Source: a bacterium
Lineage (GTDB): Bacteria > SZUA-182 > DTGQ01
Assembly (NCBI GenBank): GCA_040755755.1
Contig: JBFLZW010000010.1
Coordinates: 99,645-163,644 of the forward strand
DNA: 64,000 nucleotides
Direction: 5' to 3'
How positions within the stretch are numbered: position 1 is the stretch's first letter; each line of letters starts with the position of its first letter. Shown here one piece after another: positions 43,261 to 51,945 of the stretch. The translations under genes were made by a program, and so were the position numbers. The notes under the pieces are model-generated. The model was not told the origin of the DNA and did not search any database. It saw nothing but the letters and a program-made list of their open reading frames with translations.

Positions 43261-45486
43261 ATGATAAAAGCTGACGAACCGATCGCCCATGTGACGGAGG
43301 ATGGCCGTAGGCAATCTCTCTATGATCATTTGACTGGCACTGCCGCACGAGCGGCAAAGATGGCAGGAGAGTTCGACTGTGCAGAATGGGGAAGACTGGC
43401 CGGGCTTTGGCATGACCTTGGCAAGTATTCCAAAGACTTTCAGCAGATGATCCGTACCGCAGATGGCATGGATGCACATCTTGAAACTAAGCAGGGGCAG
43501 GGACGAGTGGATCATTCTACGGCTGGTGGCATCTATTCAATTGAACAATTCGGCAAGGTTGGCCGCATTCTCGCCTATCTCATTACTGGCCACCATGCCG
43601 GACTACCTGACTGGCAGACTGAGAGCTCAGGAATGGCCGCTTTAGCCCAGCGTATTAAAAAAGCTGAACTGCTGAAAGTGATGATTGCCTCAAACCCTCC
43701 ACCTGAAATCCTGAAGCAGGGGGTCCCAAAAGAAAAGCCAAAATCCGGTTCAGATCCCGCTCTCTGGATACGGATGCTTTTTTCCTGCCTTGTAGATGCT
43801 GATTTCCTCGATACAGAATCCTTTCTTGAGCCACAAAAGGCGCAGTCCAGGGAAGGATACCCAGGGCTTTCCGAGTTGCTGCCGATGTTCACGGCATACA
43901 TGGAGAGCAAGCAAAGGGATGCGGATGATACTCCGATCAACAGGCTTCGGGCGCAAATACTTCAACGGTGCAGAGAAATGGCCTCGCACCTGCCAGCGAT
44001 TTTCACCTTGACAGTTCCTACCGGCGGAGGAAAGACCCTCTCATCCCTGGCATTTGCCTTGAATCATGCTGTATTGTATCAAAAGCGGCGGATTATTTAT
44101 GTCATTCCCTACACGAGCATCATTGAACAGACTGCCGACCAGTTCAGGAAAATATTTCCTGACGCCGTTGTAGAGCACCACAGTAACCTCGATGCATCCG
44201 AAGCCCGGCGGGAAACCAGCAGAAGCCGTTTAGCCTGTGAAAATTGGGATGCACCTGTCATTGTCACCACTTCCGTGCAGTTTTTTGAATCTCTTTTTGC
44301 CAGCCGCACAAGCCGCTGCCGCAAGCTCCATAATATCGTGAATTCCGTCGTGGTGCTCGATGAAGCACAGCTTTTGCCGCCTGAATTTTTAAATCCGATC
44401 CTGGCAGTCTTAAAAGAATTGCAGCAGCATTACGGTGTCACTCTGGTTTTGAGCACCGCCACTCAGCCTGTATTAGGACCGCATAAAGCTTTTGATTTCG
44501 ACTTTTCCGGGCTGCCTGAGATGATCGAGATCATGGATGATCCGCTATCACTCCATAATTCCTTCAAGCGCGTAAAGGTGCAGGTCCCAAAGGATTTGCA
44601 TACCCCGCAGACCTGGGAGCAGCTTGCTTCGGAGCTTATAGAACATCCATCGGTTTTGTGCATTGTTAATCGCCGTGACGATTGCCGTGAGCTTTACCAG
44701 ATACTTTGCCAGCATAAGTCTGAAGGGACTATCCATCTCTCCGCTCTCATGTGCGGCGCCCATCGCTCGCAGGTAATATCCCGGATAAAGCAGCGGCTCA
44801 AAGATACTATACCCACTCGCGTAATCAGCACCCAACTGGTGGAAGCCGGGGTGGATGTCGATTTCCCGGTTGTATACCGTGCTCTGGCTGGTCTTGATTC
44901 CATTGCCCAGGCTGCCGGACGGTGCAACAGGGAAGGCCATCGTGAAGAAGGCCATGTTGTAATCTTTATTCCTCCCAGCAAAATTCCAGCAGGACACCTT
45001 CGGCAGGCTGCCGAGATCGGGCGACAGCTTCTGGCCGAAGAGGTGGATGATCTGCTCGGACCGGAACGCTTCACCAGATTTTTCAAGGAGCTGTATTGGC
45101 TCAAAGGAAGCGGATTGGATGCCGAAGGCATTCTCCATGATTTAGGTAAAGATCCGGAATTCAGATTCAGCTTTCGCACCGCAGCCGCAAAATTCCACCT
45201 GATTGATGAATCATGCCAGGCACCGGTGATGGTTAGATACGGTGAAGGGGCTGAGTTGATTGAAAAACTGACCAAAACCGGACCGGAGCGGTGGCTGCTG
45301 CGAAGGCTTCAGCGGTATGTCATTAACCTGCCGCGCTCACTGCATGGAAAACTGCTGGCTTGTGGTAGTATCAGAGAAATCAGCCCCGGGATTTACATCC
45401 AGGGGCATGAGGCACTTTACCAGGAAGACCTGGGTTTCTGCCCCGATAAGTCAATAATATATGAACCCGATGAACTGCTTGGTTAG
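43261..45486 (+). CDS. cas3: Cas3 helicase-nuclease, type I-C
   Basis: 741 aa. HD nuclease domain at the N-terminus: His23 (YDHLTG), His51-Asp52 (WHDLGKYSKDF), TGHHAGLPDW at 110-119. Superfamily-2 helicase: Walker A PTGGGKT near 255, DEAQ box (VVLDEAQLLPP) near 367, STATQP near 400, and motif VI AQAAGRCNREG near 550. Cas3 is recruited to Cascade-bound DNA and degrades the non-target strand in the 3'-5' direction. ATG 43261 has AAAGGA about 10 nt upstream. It is first in the operon. Key motifs are intact, so interference should be functional. Confidence 0.97.
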   Translation: MIKADEPIAHVTEDGRRQSLYDHLTGTAARAAKMAGEFDCAEWGRLAGLWHDLGKYSKDFQQMIRTADGMDAHLETKQGQGRVDHSTAGGIYSIEQFGKVGRILAYLITGHHAGLPDWQTESSGMAALAQRIKKAELLKVMIASNPPPEILKQGVPKEKPKSGSDPALWIRMLFSCLVDADFLDTESFLEPQKAQSREGYPGLSELLPMFTAYMESKQRDADDTPINRLRAQILQRCREMASHLPAIFTLTVPTGGGKTLSSLAFALNHAVLYQKRRIIYVIPYTSIIEQTADQFRKIFPDAVVEHHSNLDASEARRETSRSRLACENWDAPVIVTTSVQFFESLFASRTSRCRKLHNIVNSVVVLDEAQLLPPEFLNPILAVLKELQQHYGVTLVLSTATQPVLGPHKAFDFDFSGLPEMIEIMDDPLSLHNSFKRVKVQVPKDLHTPQTWEQLASELIEHPSVLCIVNRRDDCRELYQILCQHKSEGTIHLSALMCGAHRSQVISRIKQRLKDTIPTRVISTQLVEAGVDVDFPVVYRALAGLDSIAQAAGRCNREGHREEGHVVIFIPPSKIPAGHLRQAAEIGRQLLAEEVDDLLGPERFTRFFKELYWLKGSGLDAEGILHDLGKDPEFRFSFRTAAAKFHLIDESCQAPVMVRYGEGAELIEKLTKTGPERWLLRRLQRYVINLPRSLHGKLLACGSIREISPGIYIQGHEALYQEDLGFCPDKSIIYEPDELLG

Positions 45487-45511
45487 GGCAAACCTTATGA
45501 AAGGAGGAACC

Positions 45512-46192
45512 ATGCCGAAAATGCCGGAAAAAAGCCGTATCCTGCGGCTTAAGGTCTGGGGCGAAAACGCCTGCTTTACCCGGCCGGAGATGAAAGTCGA
45601 GCGAGTTTCCTACGATGTCATGACACCTTCTGCGGCGCGTGGCATACTGGAAGCCATCCTCTGGAAACCGGCTATTCTCTGGCGAGTCACGCAAATCGAT
45701 GTGCTGAAACCCATCCGCTGGGAATCGGTCAGGCGCAATGAGGTTGGTACAGTCATGTCAACCGACTGCGCAACACCCAAAAAAGGCAGTGGCCAGACTG
45801 GTATGTACATAGAAGATCATCGGCAGCAGCGCGCCGGTCTTTTTCTCCGGGATGTGGCCTATACCATTCACGCATATTTCGAGCTGACGGATAAGGCCGG
45901 ACCGGAAGATACCATTATCAAATTTCAGGAGATGTTTTATCGCCGGACTGAGAAAGGGCAGTGTTTTAACCAGCCTTATCTTGGCTGCCGGGAGTTCAGC
46001 GCTCACTTTGAACCGATTGCCCACGATCAGCCACTCCCTGCGCCGATTTCCACGGGGCGGCATGAGCTTGGCTGGATGCTTCATGACCTGGATTATGGCG
46101 GAGAAGCGCCTATGCCGCGCTTTTTCCGGGCATGCCTGGAAAATGGCCGTCTGGTAATACCGCCATTCGATGATAAGGAGGTGCGGTCATGA
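45512..46192 (+). CDS. cas5: Cas5 (type I-C, crRNA-processing)
   Basis: 226 aa from ATG 45512, chosen because AAGGAGG lies 4 nt upstream; the frame extends to 45461 but would overlap cas3. The N-terminus LRLKVWGENACFTRPEMKVERVSYDVMTPSAARGILEAI is the RAMP fold of I-C Cas5. In I-C systems, which lack Cas6, Cas5 cuts the repeat RNA to leave the 11-nt 5' handle. GDYTP-like Gly-rich loop is replaced by KGSGQTGMYIEDHRQQR (about 89-105). The stop overlaps cas8c as ATGA. Confidence 0.95.
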   Translation: MPKMPEKSRILRLKVWGENACFTRPEMKVERVSYDVMTPSAARGILEAILWKPAILWRVTQIDVLKPIRWESVRRNEVGTVMSTDCATPKKGSGQTGMYIEDHRQQRAGLFLRDVAYTIHAYFELTDKAGPEDTIIKFQEMFYRRTEKGQCFNQPYLGCREFSAHFEPIAHDQPLPAPISTGRHELGWMLHDLDYGGEAPMPRFFRACLENGRLVIPPFDDKEVRS

Positions 46193-47967
46193 TCCTTCAG
46201 GCACTAGCTCAATACTACCAGCGCCTTAAAGATAACTCTCAGGTAGCGCTGGAAGGTTTTCAGAAACAGGAGATTCCTTTCCTGATTATCCTTGATCGCA
46301 AGGGTAATTTTATTGGTCTGCAGGATACACGCCAGGGAGAGGGAAAAAGGAAAACAGGCCGTATTTGCACTGTTCCAAAAGCAGTTAAAAAAACGAGCGG
46401 CATTGCCTCCAATCTTCTCTGGGAGAATCCAGCTTATGTGTTGGGGCGACCCAAGGTAGACAAGAAGAAAGATTTCCCAAAATTGCTGGAACGCGCCAAA
46501 GAGCAGCACGCTTGTTTTATAAGCAATATTCATGAAACCTTTCCTGATCCGGCAGCAGACGAAGGGATTTCCTCAGTAGTCCGGTTTTTGGAACGCGGCG
46601 ATTTCGCTCAGGTATTCGCTCACCCATTGTGGCCGGAAATTGAGGAGAGTGGTGCAAACATTACCTTCCAACTTGAGGGTGACATGGACCTGATATGCCA
46701 GCGTGATGTGGTGATTAAAGCTATTACCAGCGGAGACGCAAATGAAGAAAGAGAGCAGCAACCTTGCCTGATTACCGGTGAACTTGACCAGCCGGTTCGC
46801 CTGCACACTGCCATTAAAGGGGTATGGGGTGCCCAGCCTACCGGCGCCAATATTGTTTCCTTTAACCTTCCGGCTTTTAATTCATTTAGTAAAACCCAAG
46901 GGGAAAACGCACCGATTGGGAAAAAGGCTGAATTTGCCTATACCACAGCTCTCAATACCCTGCTTGCCAAAGGTTCACGGCAGCGTATTCAGGTTGGTGA
47001 TGCCAGCACAGTATTCTGGACAGCAAGGGAAAATTCTATCGAAAGATGGTTCGCCGATCTTTTCGGTGAACCTGCCAAAGAAGTGTCGGACCAGGATAAC
47101 GCAGCTATCCGCAACCTGTACGCTGGACCGACAGGCGGTGCTCCTCCACTGGATGAAGACCTGACGCCATTCTTTGTTCTTGGTCTTGCACCTAATGCTG
47201 CACGGCTTGCGATTCGTTTCTGGTATGCTGGCACAGTCGGCGAAGTGGCCAGAAATATCCGGCAGCACTTCGATGATATCGCTATTCTGCATAGCCCCAA
47301 AGAACCAGACCACCTGTCATTATTCCGCCTGCTGGTATCTACGGCCATGCAGGGAGATTCCAAAAACATCCAACCCAATCTGGCTGGTGAAGTGATGAAA
47401 TCCATCCTGGCCGGAACACCATATCCGAAGACCTTACTCAATGCCGCAATTATGCGGATCAAGGCGGAACAATCCAGGAAGGATAAAAACGGAAACTCAT
47501 TACCCAACGTCTCCTACCCGCGGGCAGCGCTCATCAAAGCGGTGCTGGTGCGGGAGGCGAGATTCTACAGAAAGAGCGAAAAGGAGGTAGGTATGTCGCT
47601 TGATCAAAATAATGCCAACCCTGGTTATCGGCTGGGACGTCTTTTTGCAGTTCTTGAGCGGGCACAGGAATGCGCCAGTCCGGGTATCAATGCAACGATT
47701 CGTGACCGTTTCTATGCTGCGGCCTCCAGCACACCGGTTGTTGTCTTTCCCCACCTGCTCAAATTGAAAAACCATCACATTGCCAAACTCGACAATAAGG
47801 GCCAGGCTGTCAATCTGGAAAAGCAGATCAGTGAAATCATGGCCGGGCTCAGTGATTTTCCATCCCGCCTGGACCTTTGCGATCAGGGACGTTTTGCCAT
47901 TGGTTATTATCATCAGCGGCAGGACACTTCTTTATCAGGAAAGAGGAGCGGTAATCCAAAAGAATAA
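46189..47967 (+). CDS. cas8c: Cas8c large subunit (Csd1)
   Basis: 592 aa. MILQALAQYYQRL at the start, NIHETFPD, then the conserved PTGANIVSFNLPAFNSFSKTQGENAPIGKKAEFAYTTALNTLL (about 218-260) and C-terminal LGRLFAVLERAQECASPGINATIRDRFYAAASSTPVVVFPHLLKL are textbook Csd1/Cas8c. It recognises the PAM, and in I-C systems a Cas11-like small subunit is made from an internal start within this gene. A candidate is ATG 47593 (codon following AAGGAGGTAGGT), an unusually good internal ribosome-binding site. ATG 46189 follows AAGGAGG. It overlaps cas5 by 4 bp. Confidence 0.96.
   Translation: MILQALAQYYQRLKDNSQVALEGFQKQEIPFLIILDRKGNFIGLQDTRQGEGKRKTGRICTVPKAVKKTSGIASNLLWENPAYVLGRPKVDKKKDFPKLLERAKEQHACFISNIHETFPDPAADEGISSVVRFLERGDFAQVFAHPLWPEIEESGANITFQLEGDMDLICQRDVVIKAITSGDANEEREQQPCLITGELDQPVRLHTAIKGVWGAQPTGANIVSFNLPAFNSFSKTQGENAPIGKKAEFAYTTALNTLLAKGSRQRIQVGDASTVFWTARENSIERWFADLFGEPAKEVSDQDNAAIRNLYAGPTGGAPPLDEDLTPFFVLGLAPNAARLAIRFWYAGTVGEVARNIRQHFDDIAILHSPKEPDHLSLFRLLVSTAMQGDSKNIQPNLAGEVMKSILAGTPYPKTLLNAAIMRIKAEQSRKDKNGNSLPNVSYPRAALIKAVLVREARFYRKSEKEVGMSLDQNNANPGYRLGRLFAVLERAQECASPGINATIRDRFYAAASSTPVVVFPHLLKLKNHHIAKLDNKGQAVNLEKQISEIMAGLSDFPSRLDLCDQGRFAIGYYHQRQDTSLSGKRSGNPKE
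47593..47967 (+). CDS. Candidate internal Cas11c small subunit within cas8c
   Basis: In frame with cas8c, ATG 47593 is preceded by AAGGAGG at 47581-47587, 5 nt upstream. Translation from there gives 124 aa beginning MSLDQNNANPGYRLGRLFAVLERAQ. Internal translation of a Cas11 small subunit from the 3' end of cas8c is established for I-C systems, and size and position fit. The exact start is inferred from the ribosome-binding site. Confidence 0.6.
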   Translation: MSLDQNNANPGYRLGRLFAVLERAQECASPGINATIRDRFYAAASSTPVVVFPHLLKLKNHHIAKLDNKGQAVNLEKQISEIMAGLSDFPSRLDLCDQGRFAIGYYHQRQDTSLSGKRSGNPKE

Positions 47968-47987
47968 TTATCCATTTGATTATAAAG

Positions 47988-48080
47988 CAAATGTAGATTT
48001 GGGGGCTTTTCGCCCCACCAAATACCGCACGCGATCTCATCGCCGATCCTAACTGGCTGCGGATTTAGCGCGCAATGTAC
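47988..48080. repeat. About 90-bp dispersed repeat, copy 2 (between cas8c and cas7)
   Basis: Matches 40089-40188: GCAAATGTAG, TTTTCGCCCCACC, AATACCGCACGCGATCTC, ACTGGCTGCGGATTTA and CGCGCAATGTAC. It separates two cas genes that normally abut. Confidence 0.8.
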
Positions 48081-48095
48081 AAAGGAGGAATTTCA

Positions 48096-49199
48096 ATGAA
48101 TACCACGATTAAAAACCGTTACGATTTTGTGCTTTTGTTTGATGTGAAAGATGGCAACCCCAATGGTGACCCTGATGCGGGCAATCTTCCCCGTGTCGAT
48201 CCGGAAACAGGACACGGCCTGGTTACCGATGTCTGCATCAAGCGTAAAGTCCGTAACTACGTGGGGCTGTCAAAGGAGCTGGCAGTTCCCTATGACATTT
48301 ATGTTAAGGAAAAATCTGTTCTTGGCAGGGCTCATGTCCAGGCGTTCAATGCCCTGGGCATTAAACTCGGCGAAGAGGTAAAACTGCCGGTTCCGAAAGA
48401 AATCGTGGAAGACCTGAAAGAAATTGATCTTCCGGAAGGATTGACTTTACTCCTTCCTGATCCTGATGATGAAGCCGAAACAGCCTTTTTAGTCTTGGCC
48501 TCTGATATGGACAAAAAGGAAGCTCAAGCAAAACTGAAAGAGGTAACTCTATCCAAAAAGGCGAAGGACTTCCTTACCAACGCCCTGAAAGCTGCCAAGT
48601 CACGCAAACCCACTGGTGAAGAAGTGGAAAAGGGCAGAGGCAAGATGTGCGAAACTTTTTTTGATGTGCGTACATTCGGTGCTGTAATGTCTCTGAAATC
48701 GGCGCCTAACTGTGGGCAGGTACGAGGGCCGGTACAATTGACTTTTGCCCGCAGCGTGGATCAGGTGGTTCCCCTGGAGCACAGCATAACCCGCATGGCG
48801 GTTGCCACCGAAGCGGAGTCGGAGAAACAGCAGGGAGATAACCGCACCATGGGAAGGAAATATACGGTCCCCTATGCCCTGTACCGCTGTCACGGCTTTA
48901 TCTCGGCATCCTTAGCAGGCCAGACAGGTTTCAGCGAGGATGACCTTTCTCTCTTCTGGGAAGCCCTTATCAATATGTTCGAGCATGACCGCTCAGCGGC
49001 ACGGGGCCAGATGGCGACCCGAAAACTCATTGTCTTTAAACATGATTCAGTAATGGGCAACGCACCTGTTCATAAACTTTTCGATATGGTGAAAGTTGAA
49101 GCCAAAAATGTTCCCGTAAGGGATTTCAACGATTACACTATTATTGTTCCCGGCCAGGATGTCATGCCACCAGGCGTTACCGTTCTCGAAATGCAGTGA
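48096..49199 (+). CDS. cas7: Cas7 (Csd2) backbone subunit, type I-C, with an enlarged insertion
   Basis: 367 aa from ATG 48096, which follows AAAGGAGG at 8 nt; an ATG at 48075 lies before that site. N-terminal [28 protein letters not shown] and the later [12 protein letters not shown] (188-199), [19 protein letters not shown] and [18 protein letters not shown] are the conserved Cas7/Csd2 blocks. Most family members I know are about 285 aa. Here roughly residues 80-180 hold an extra acidic segment ([20 protein letters not shown] and [20 protein letters not shown]) that I do not place. It forms the helical crRNA-binding backbone of Cascade. Confidence 0.96.
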   Translation: MNTTIKNRYDFVLLFDVKDGNPNGDPDAGNLPRVDPETGHGLVTDVCIKRKVRNYVGLSKELAVPYDIYVKEKSVLGRAHVQAFNALGIKLGEEVKLPVPKEIVEDLKEIDLPEGLTLLLPDPDDEAETAFLVLASDMDKKEAQAKLKEVTLSKKAKDFLTNALKAAKSRKPTGEEVEKGRGKMCETFFDVRTFGAVMSLKSAPNCGQVRGPVQLTFARSVDQVVPLEHSITRMAVATEAESEKQQGDNRTMGRKYTVPYALYRCHGFISASLAGQTGFSEDDLSLFWEALINMFEHDRSAARGQMATRKLIVFKHDSVMGNAPVHKLFDMVKVEAKNVPVRDFNDYTIIVPGQDVMPPGVTVLEMQ

Positions 49200-49507
49200 C
49201 CCGTTTGGCTACAGATATCTGGGAAAACTCCCAATTATTACTCTACTCAAGGTGGATTCTATCATTCATCCCCACCTAACACCCTCCCTCAAGGGGCAAT
49301 TGCATTACTTGGGGCAGCGTTTTTCCCCCTCACCCCTCTGGGGAGAGGGCGGGGTGAGGGGCATTGGTCGCGGATAATCCTTAATGTTAATGCCATTGCC
49401 CTCAAAAAGGGGGGCGAGGGAATGGATAGGTTTACTATCCTTAAGATGGGTAAGTTATTTTGCAGGAGTTCCCTGGAGACATTGTGGAAAGATGAAAGGA
49501 GGTCACT
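49200..49507. other. Repeat-filled gap between cas7 and cas4
   Basis: About 308 bp. The composite repeat at 49325-49403 occupies the centre. The last 20 bp include AAAGGAGG for cas4. No other gene seen. Confidence 0.6.
49325..49403. repeat. Composite dispersed repeat between cas7 and cas4
   Basis: CCCTCACCCC/GGGGAGAGGG palindrome followed by TTGGTCGCGGATAATCC and TTAATGCCATTGCCCTC modules, matching 42863-42929 in order and orientation. Confidence 0.8.
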
Positions 49508-50140
49508 ATGACTTCACAAGAACTAACCGACCCCATCATGGTCTCCGCCCTGGAGCATTACAGCTACTGTCCCCGTCAGTGTGCCCTCATCCATATAGAG
49601 CATATATGGGACGAGAACATTTACACCATGCGTGGCCGGGATGTGCACGAGAATGTGGATATCGACTCCTCGCACCTGTTGGCTGGCGTCCGCTATGAGC
49701 GGGCGCTGCCGATATGGTCGCGCCGACTGAATATGGTGGGGAAAGCCGATCTGGTGGAGTTTCACGGTGATATTCCCTATCCGGTCGAATATAAATCCGG
49801 CCACCGCCGCACTGGCCACCACGAGGCGATGCAGCTCTGCGCCCAGGCAGTCTGCCTGGAAGAGATGCTCAGCGTAAGGGTGGAGAAAGGAGCGCTCTAT
49901 TGGCATGGCTCACGCGCGCGGAAAGAGGTAATATTTACCGCGTCCCTGCGAGAGCAGCTTGAAAAGGTGGTTTCTGCCGTTCATGAGATGATTGCTAACC
50001 GGCTTATTCCCCCTCCGGTGAATGATAAGCGGTGTAAGGATTGTTCATTGAGAGAATCCTGCCTGCCAGATGTGATCGGTGATAAAACCAGGAACCGGCG
50101 GGCGGCCAGAGAGCTGTTTACTCTGGAACGTCCGGAATAG
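49508..50140 (+). CDS. cas4: Cas4 exonuclease of the adaptation module
   Basis: 210 aa. ATG 49508 follows AAAGGAGG. One Cys near the N-terminus (YCPRQCALIHIE, about 18-29) and three C-terminal Cys (CKDCSLRESC) hold the [4Fe-4S] cluster. The RecB-like nuclease core shows GKADLVEFHGD, VEYKSGHRR and a QAVCLEE motif with catalytic Asp, Glu and Lys. Cas4 trims prespacers and fixes PAM orientation in I-C acquisition. It works with Cas1 and Cas2 downstream. Confidence 0.96.
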   Translation: MTSQELTDPIMVSALEHYSYCPRQCALIHIEHIWDENIYTMRGRDVHENVDIDSSHLLAGVRYERALPIWSRRLNMVGKADLVEFHGDIPYPVEYKSGHRRTGHHEAMQLCAQAVCLEEMLSVRVEKGALYWHGSRARKEVIFTASLREQLEKVVSAVHEMIANRLIPPPVNDKRCKDCSLRESCLPDVIGDKTRNRRAARELFTLERPE

Positions 50141-50226
50141 CGCAATCACAGACTTGTTGTTTGCAGTACCCTTCAATCTGCCGGTATGTCTGAGGATTGA
50201 AAGCAAGCGAAGCGGGAGGAATACAC

Positions 50227-51267
50227 GTGAAACAGTTTCTGAACACGCTGTATGTTATGACCCAGGGAGCTTATGTCTGCCTGGATCATGAGACAGTGAA
50301 GATTGAAGTAGAGGGAAAGGTGCAACTCCAGGTTCCCCTCCATCACCTGGGGGCCATTGTCACTATGGGAAATGTCATGATGAGCCCCTTTATCATGGCC
50401 CGATGCGCGGACGATGGCCGGGCGGTGGTGATCCTTGACCGGAATGGGCAGTTCAAATGCCGCATGGTCGGAAAAACCAGCGGTAATGTCCTGCTCCGCC
50501 AGGCCCAGTATGAGGCGGTCAGGGAACAGGAGCGGACTTTGGCCATTGCCAGAAATATCGTTGCCGGTAAGGTAAAAAATGCCAGACAGATACTTTTGCG
50601 CGGGATACGGGAGAGCGATAATGAAGAAAAGGAGGAGATCGATGCTTTAAAGAAAGCCAGCGATACCATTTCCAATGTCCTGTTCCATCTGAAGGACGCA
50701 AAGGATATTGACGAGGTGAGAGGATTTGAGGGAGAAGCGGCCGAAGCTTATTTTCAGTCCTTCGACCGGATGGTCAAGAAGAGCGAGCGGAAGTTCTTCA
50801 CCATGAATGGCCGAAGCAGAAGGCCGCCGCTTGATCCGGTGAACAGCCTCCTGTCGTTCCTTTATACCCTGCTGCTGAATGATTGCGTTTCAGCACTGGA
50901 AGGAGTCGGGCTCGATTCACAGATGGGTTTTCTCCATGCCCTGAGGCCAGGAAGACCATCATTAGGATTGGACCTGATGGAAGAATTCCGTTCTATATTG
51001 GCGGACCGTCTGGCGCTGACACTGATTAACCGGAAACAGGTAACTGCCAAACATTTCGAGTCCAGACCCGGCGGAGCTATATATCTTAATGATGAGGGAC
51101 GCAAAGCCGTGGTAGTGGCCTACCAGAAACGGAAACAGGACGAATTCCACCACCCGATTCTGGATTCAAAAGCCCCCTTCGGCCTTATCCCTCACATTCA
51201 GGCAAGATTGCTGGCCAGACACCTGCGCGGAGATCTGGAGGCATATACACCTGTTTTGTATTCGTAG
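50227..51267 (+). CDS. cas1: Cas1 integrase
   Basis: 346 aa from GTG 50227, which follows GGGAGGA at about 6 nt; the TTG at 50197 is upstream of that site. MKQFLNTLYVMTQGAYVCLDHETVKIE starts the beta domain. The helical catalytic domain has the Glu in GFEGEAAEAYF (about 173-183), His in MGFLHALRPGRPSLGLDLMEEFR (about 238-260) and the following Asp/Glu, all intact. With Cas2 it inserts new spacers at the leader end. Confidence 0.97.
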   Translation: MKQFLNTLYVMTQGAYVCLDHETVKIEVEGKVQLQVPLHHLGAIVTMGNVMMSPFIMARCADDGRAVVILDRNGQFKCRMVGKTSGNVLLRQAQYEAVREQERTLAIARNIVAGKVKNARQILLRGIRESDNEEKEEIDALKKASDTISNVLFHLKDAKDIDEVRGFEGEAAEAYFQSFDRMVKKSERKFFTMNGRSRRPPLDPVNSLLSFLYTLLLNDCVSALEGVGLDSQMGFLHALRPGRPSLGLDLMEEFRSILADRLALTLINRKQVTAKHFESRPGGAIYLNDEGRKAVVVAYQKRKQDEFHHPILDSKAPFGLIPHIQARLLARHLRGDLEAYTPVLYS

Positions 51268-51397
51268 TGAAGAGGTGTGAGAGCACCATAAAAGTTACCC
51301 ATGAGCCAATGGAATCCTTTTCACTATTTCCTCACTCACCGAAGATGTACAAAGCAACAAGGAGTGAGCAAGTGATTGCGGGTAAGGAACTAAATAC

Positions 51398-51688
51398 ATG
51401 CTGATTATCGTCACTTATGATGTATCTACCGAGACAAAAGCTGGTTGTAGGAGACTGCGGCGGGTAGCCCAGGTATGTAAAAATTATGGCCAGCGAGTGC
51501 AAAAATCCGTCTTCGAATGTCAGGTCAATGATGTACAATTCGAACAACTGCGAAGGAAACTTCTCAAGGAGATCAACAAAGACGAAGACAACCTTCGACT
51601 CTACCGGCTTGTAGGGCAGAGGGACAACTATGTTGAGACATATGGACAGAGCAGGACCCTATTCTTTGATGAACCTTTGATAATTTGA
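51398..51688 (+). CDS. cas2: Cas2
   Basis: 96 aa. [41 protein letters not shown] has the ferredoxin-like fold and the conserved Asp8 after the first strand, and ends FFDEPLII. It dimerises to bridge two Cas1 dimers. AAGGA precedes ATG 51398. It is the last cas gene, 257 bp before the first repeat. Confidence 0.97.
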   Translation: MLIIVTYDVSTETKAGCRRLRRVAQVCKNYGQRVQKSVFECQVNDVQFEQLRRKLLKEINKDEDNLRLYRLVGQRDNYVETYGQSRTLFFDEPLII

Positions 51689-51945
51689 CCAGGCAATAAA
51701 TAGTCTCCACCACCCGCATGCAGGTGGGGTGGGGAGGGGAAGTGTGAAAGGAATAAATGTTATTCAGCGCGAACCTGATGCACCATCGGAAATGCCGGGG
51801 GGGTCGCGGATGAGGTAAGGATATGGTTTTATTAAGCTTGGGAGGAGGTGATACTTTTTATTAGAACATTTTGCAGCCTAAATTTCAGGGGTTCGCGTAA
51901 ATGAGGATTTAAGTATCTGTTTATGTTTGAGGAAATACAGATACT
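51689..51945 (+). promoter_or_regulatory. CRISPR leader
   Basis: 257 bp between cas2 and the first repeat. The first part has a GC-rich inverted region (CCACCACCCGCATGCAGGTGGGGTGG-type, 51707-51732) that may end the cas transcript; the last about 110 bp are AT-rich, as leaders are. The repeat's 3' end ATTGAAAC gives the type I 5' handle, so transcription runs rightwards from here and new spacers enter at 51946. Confidence 0.75.
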
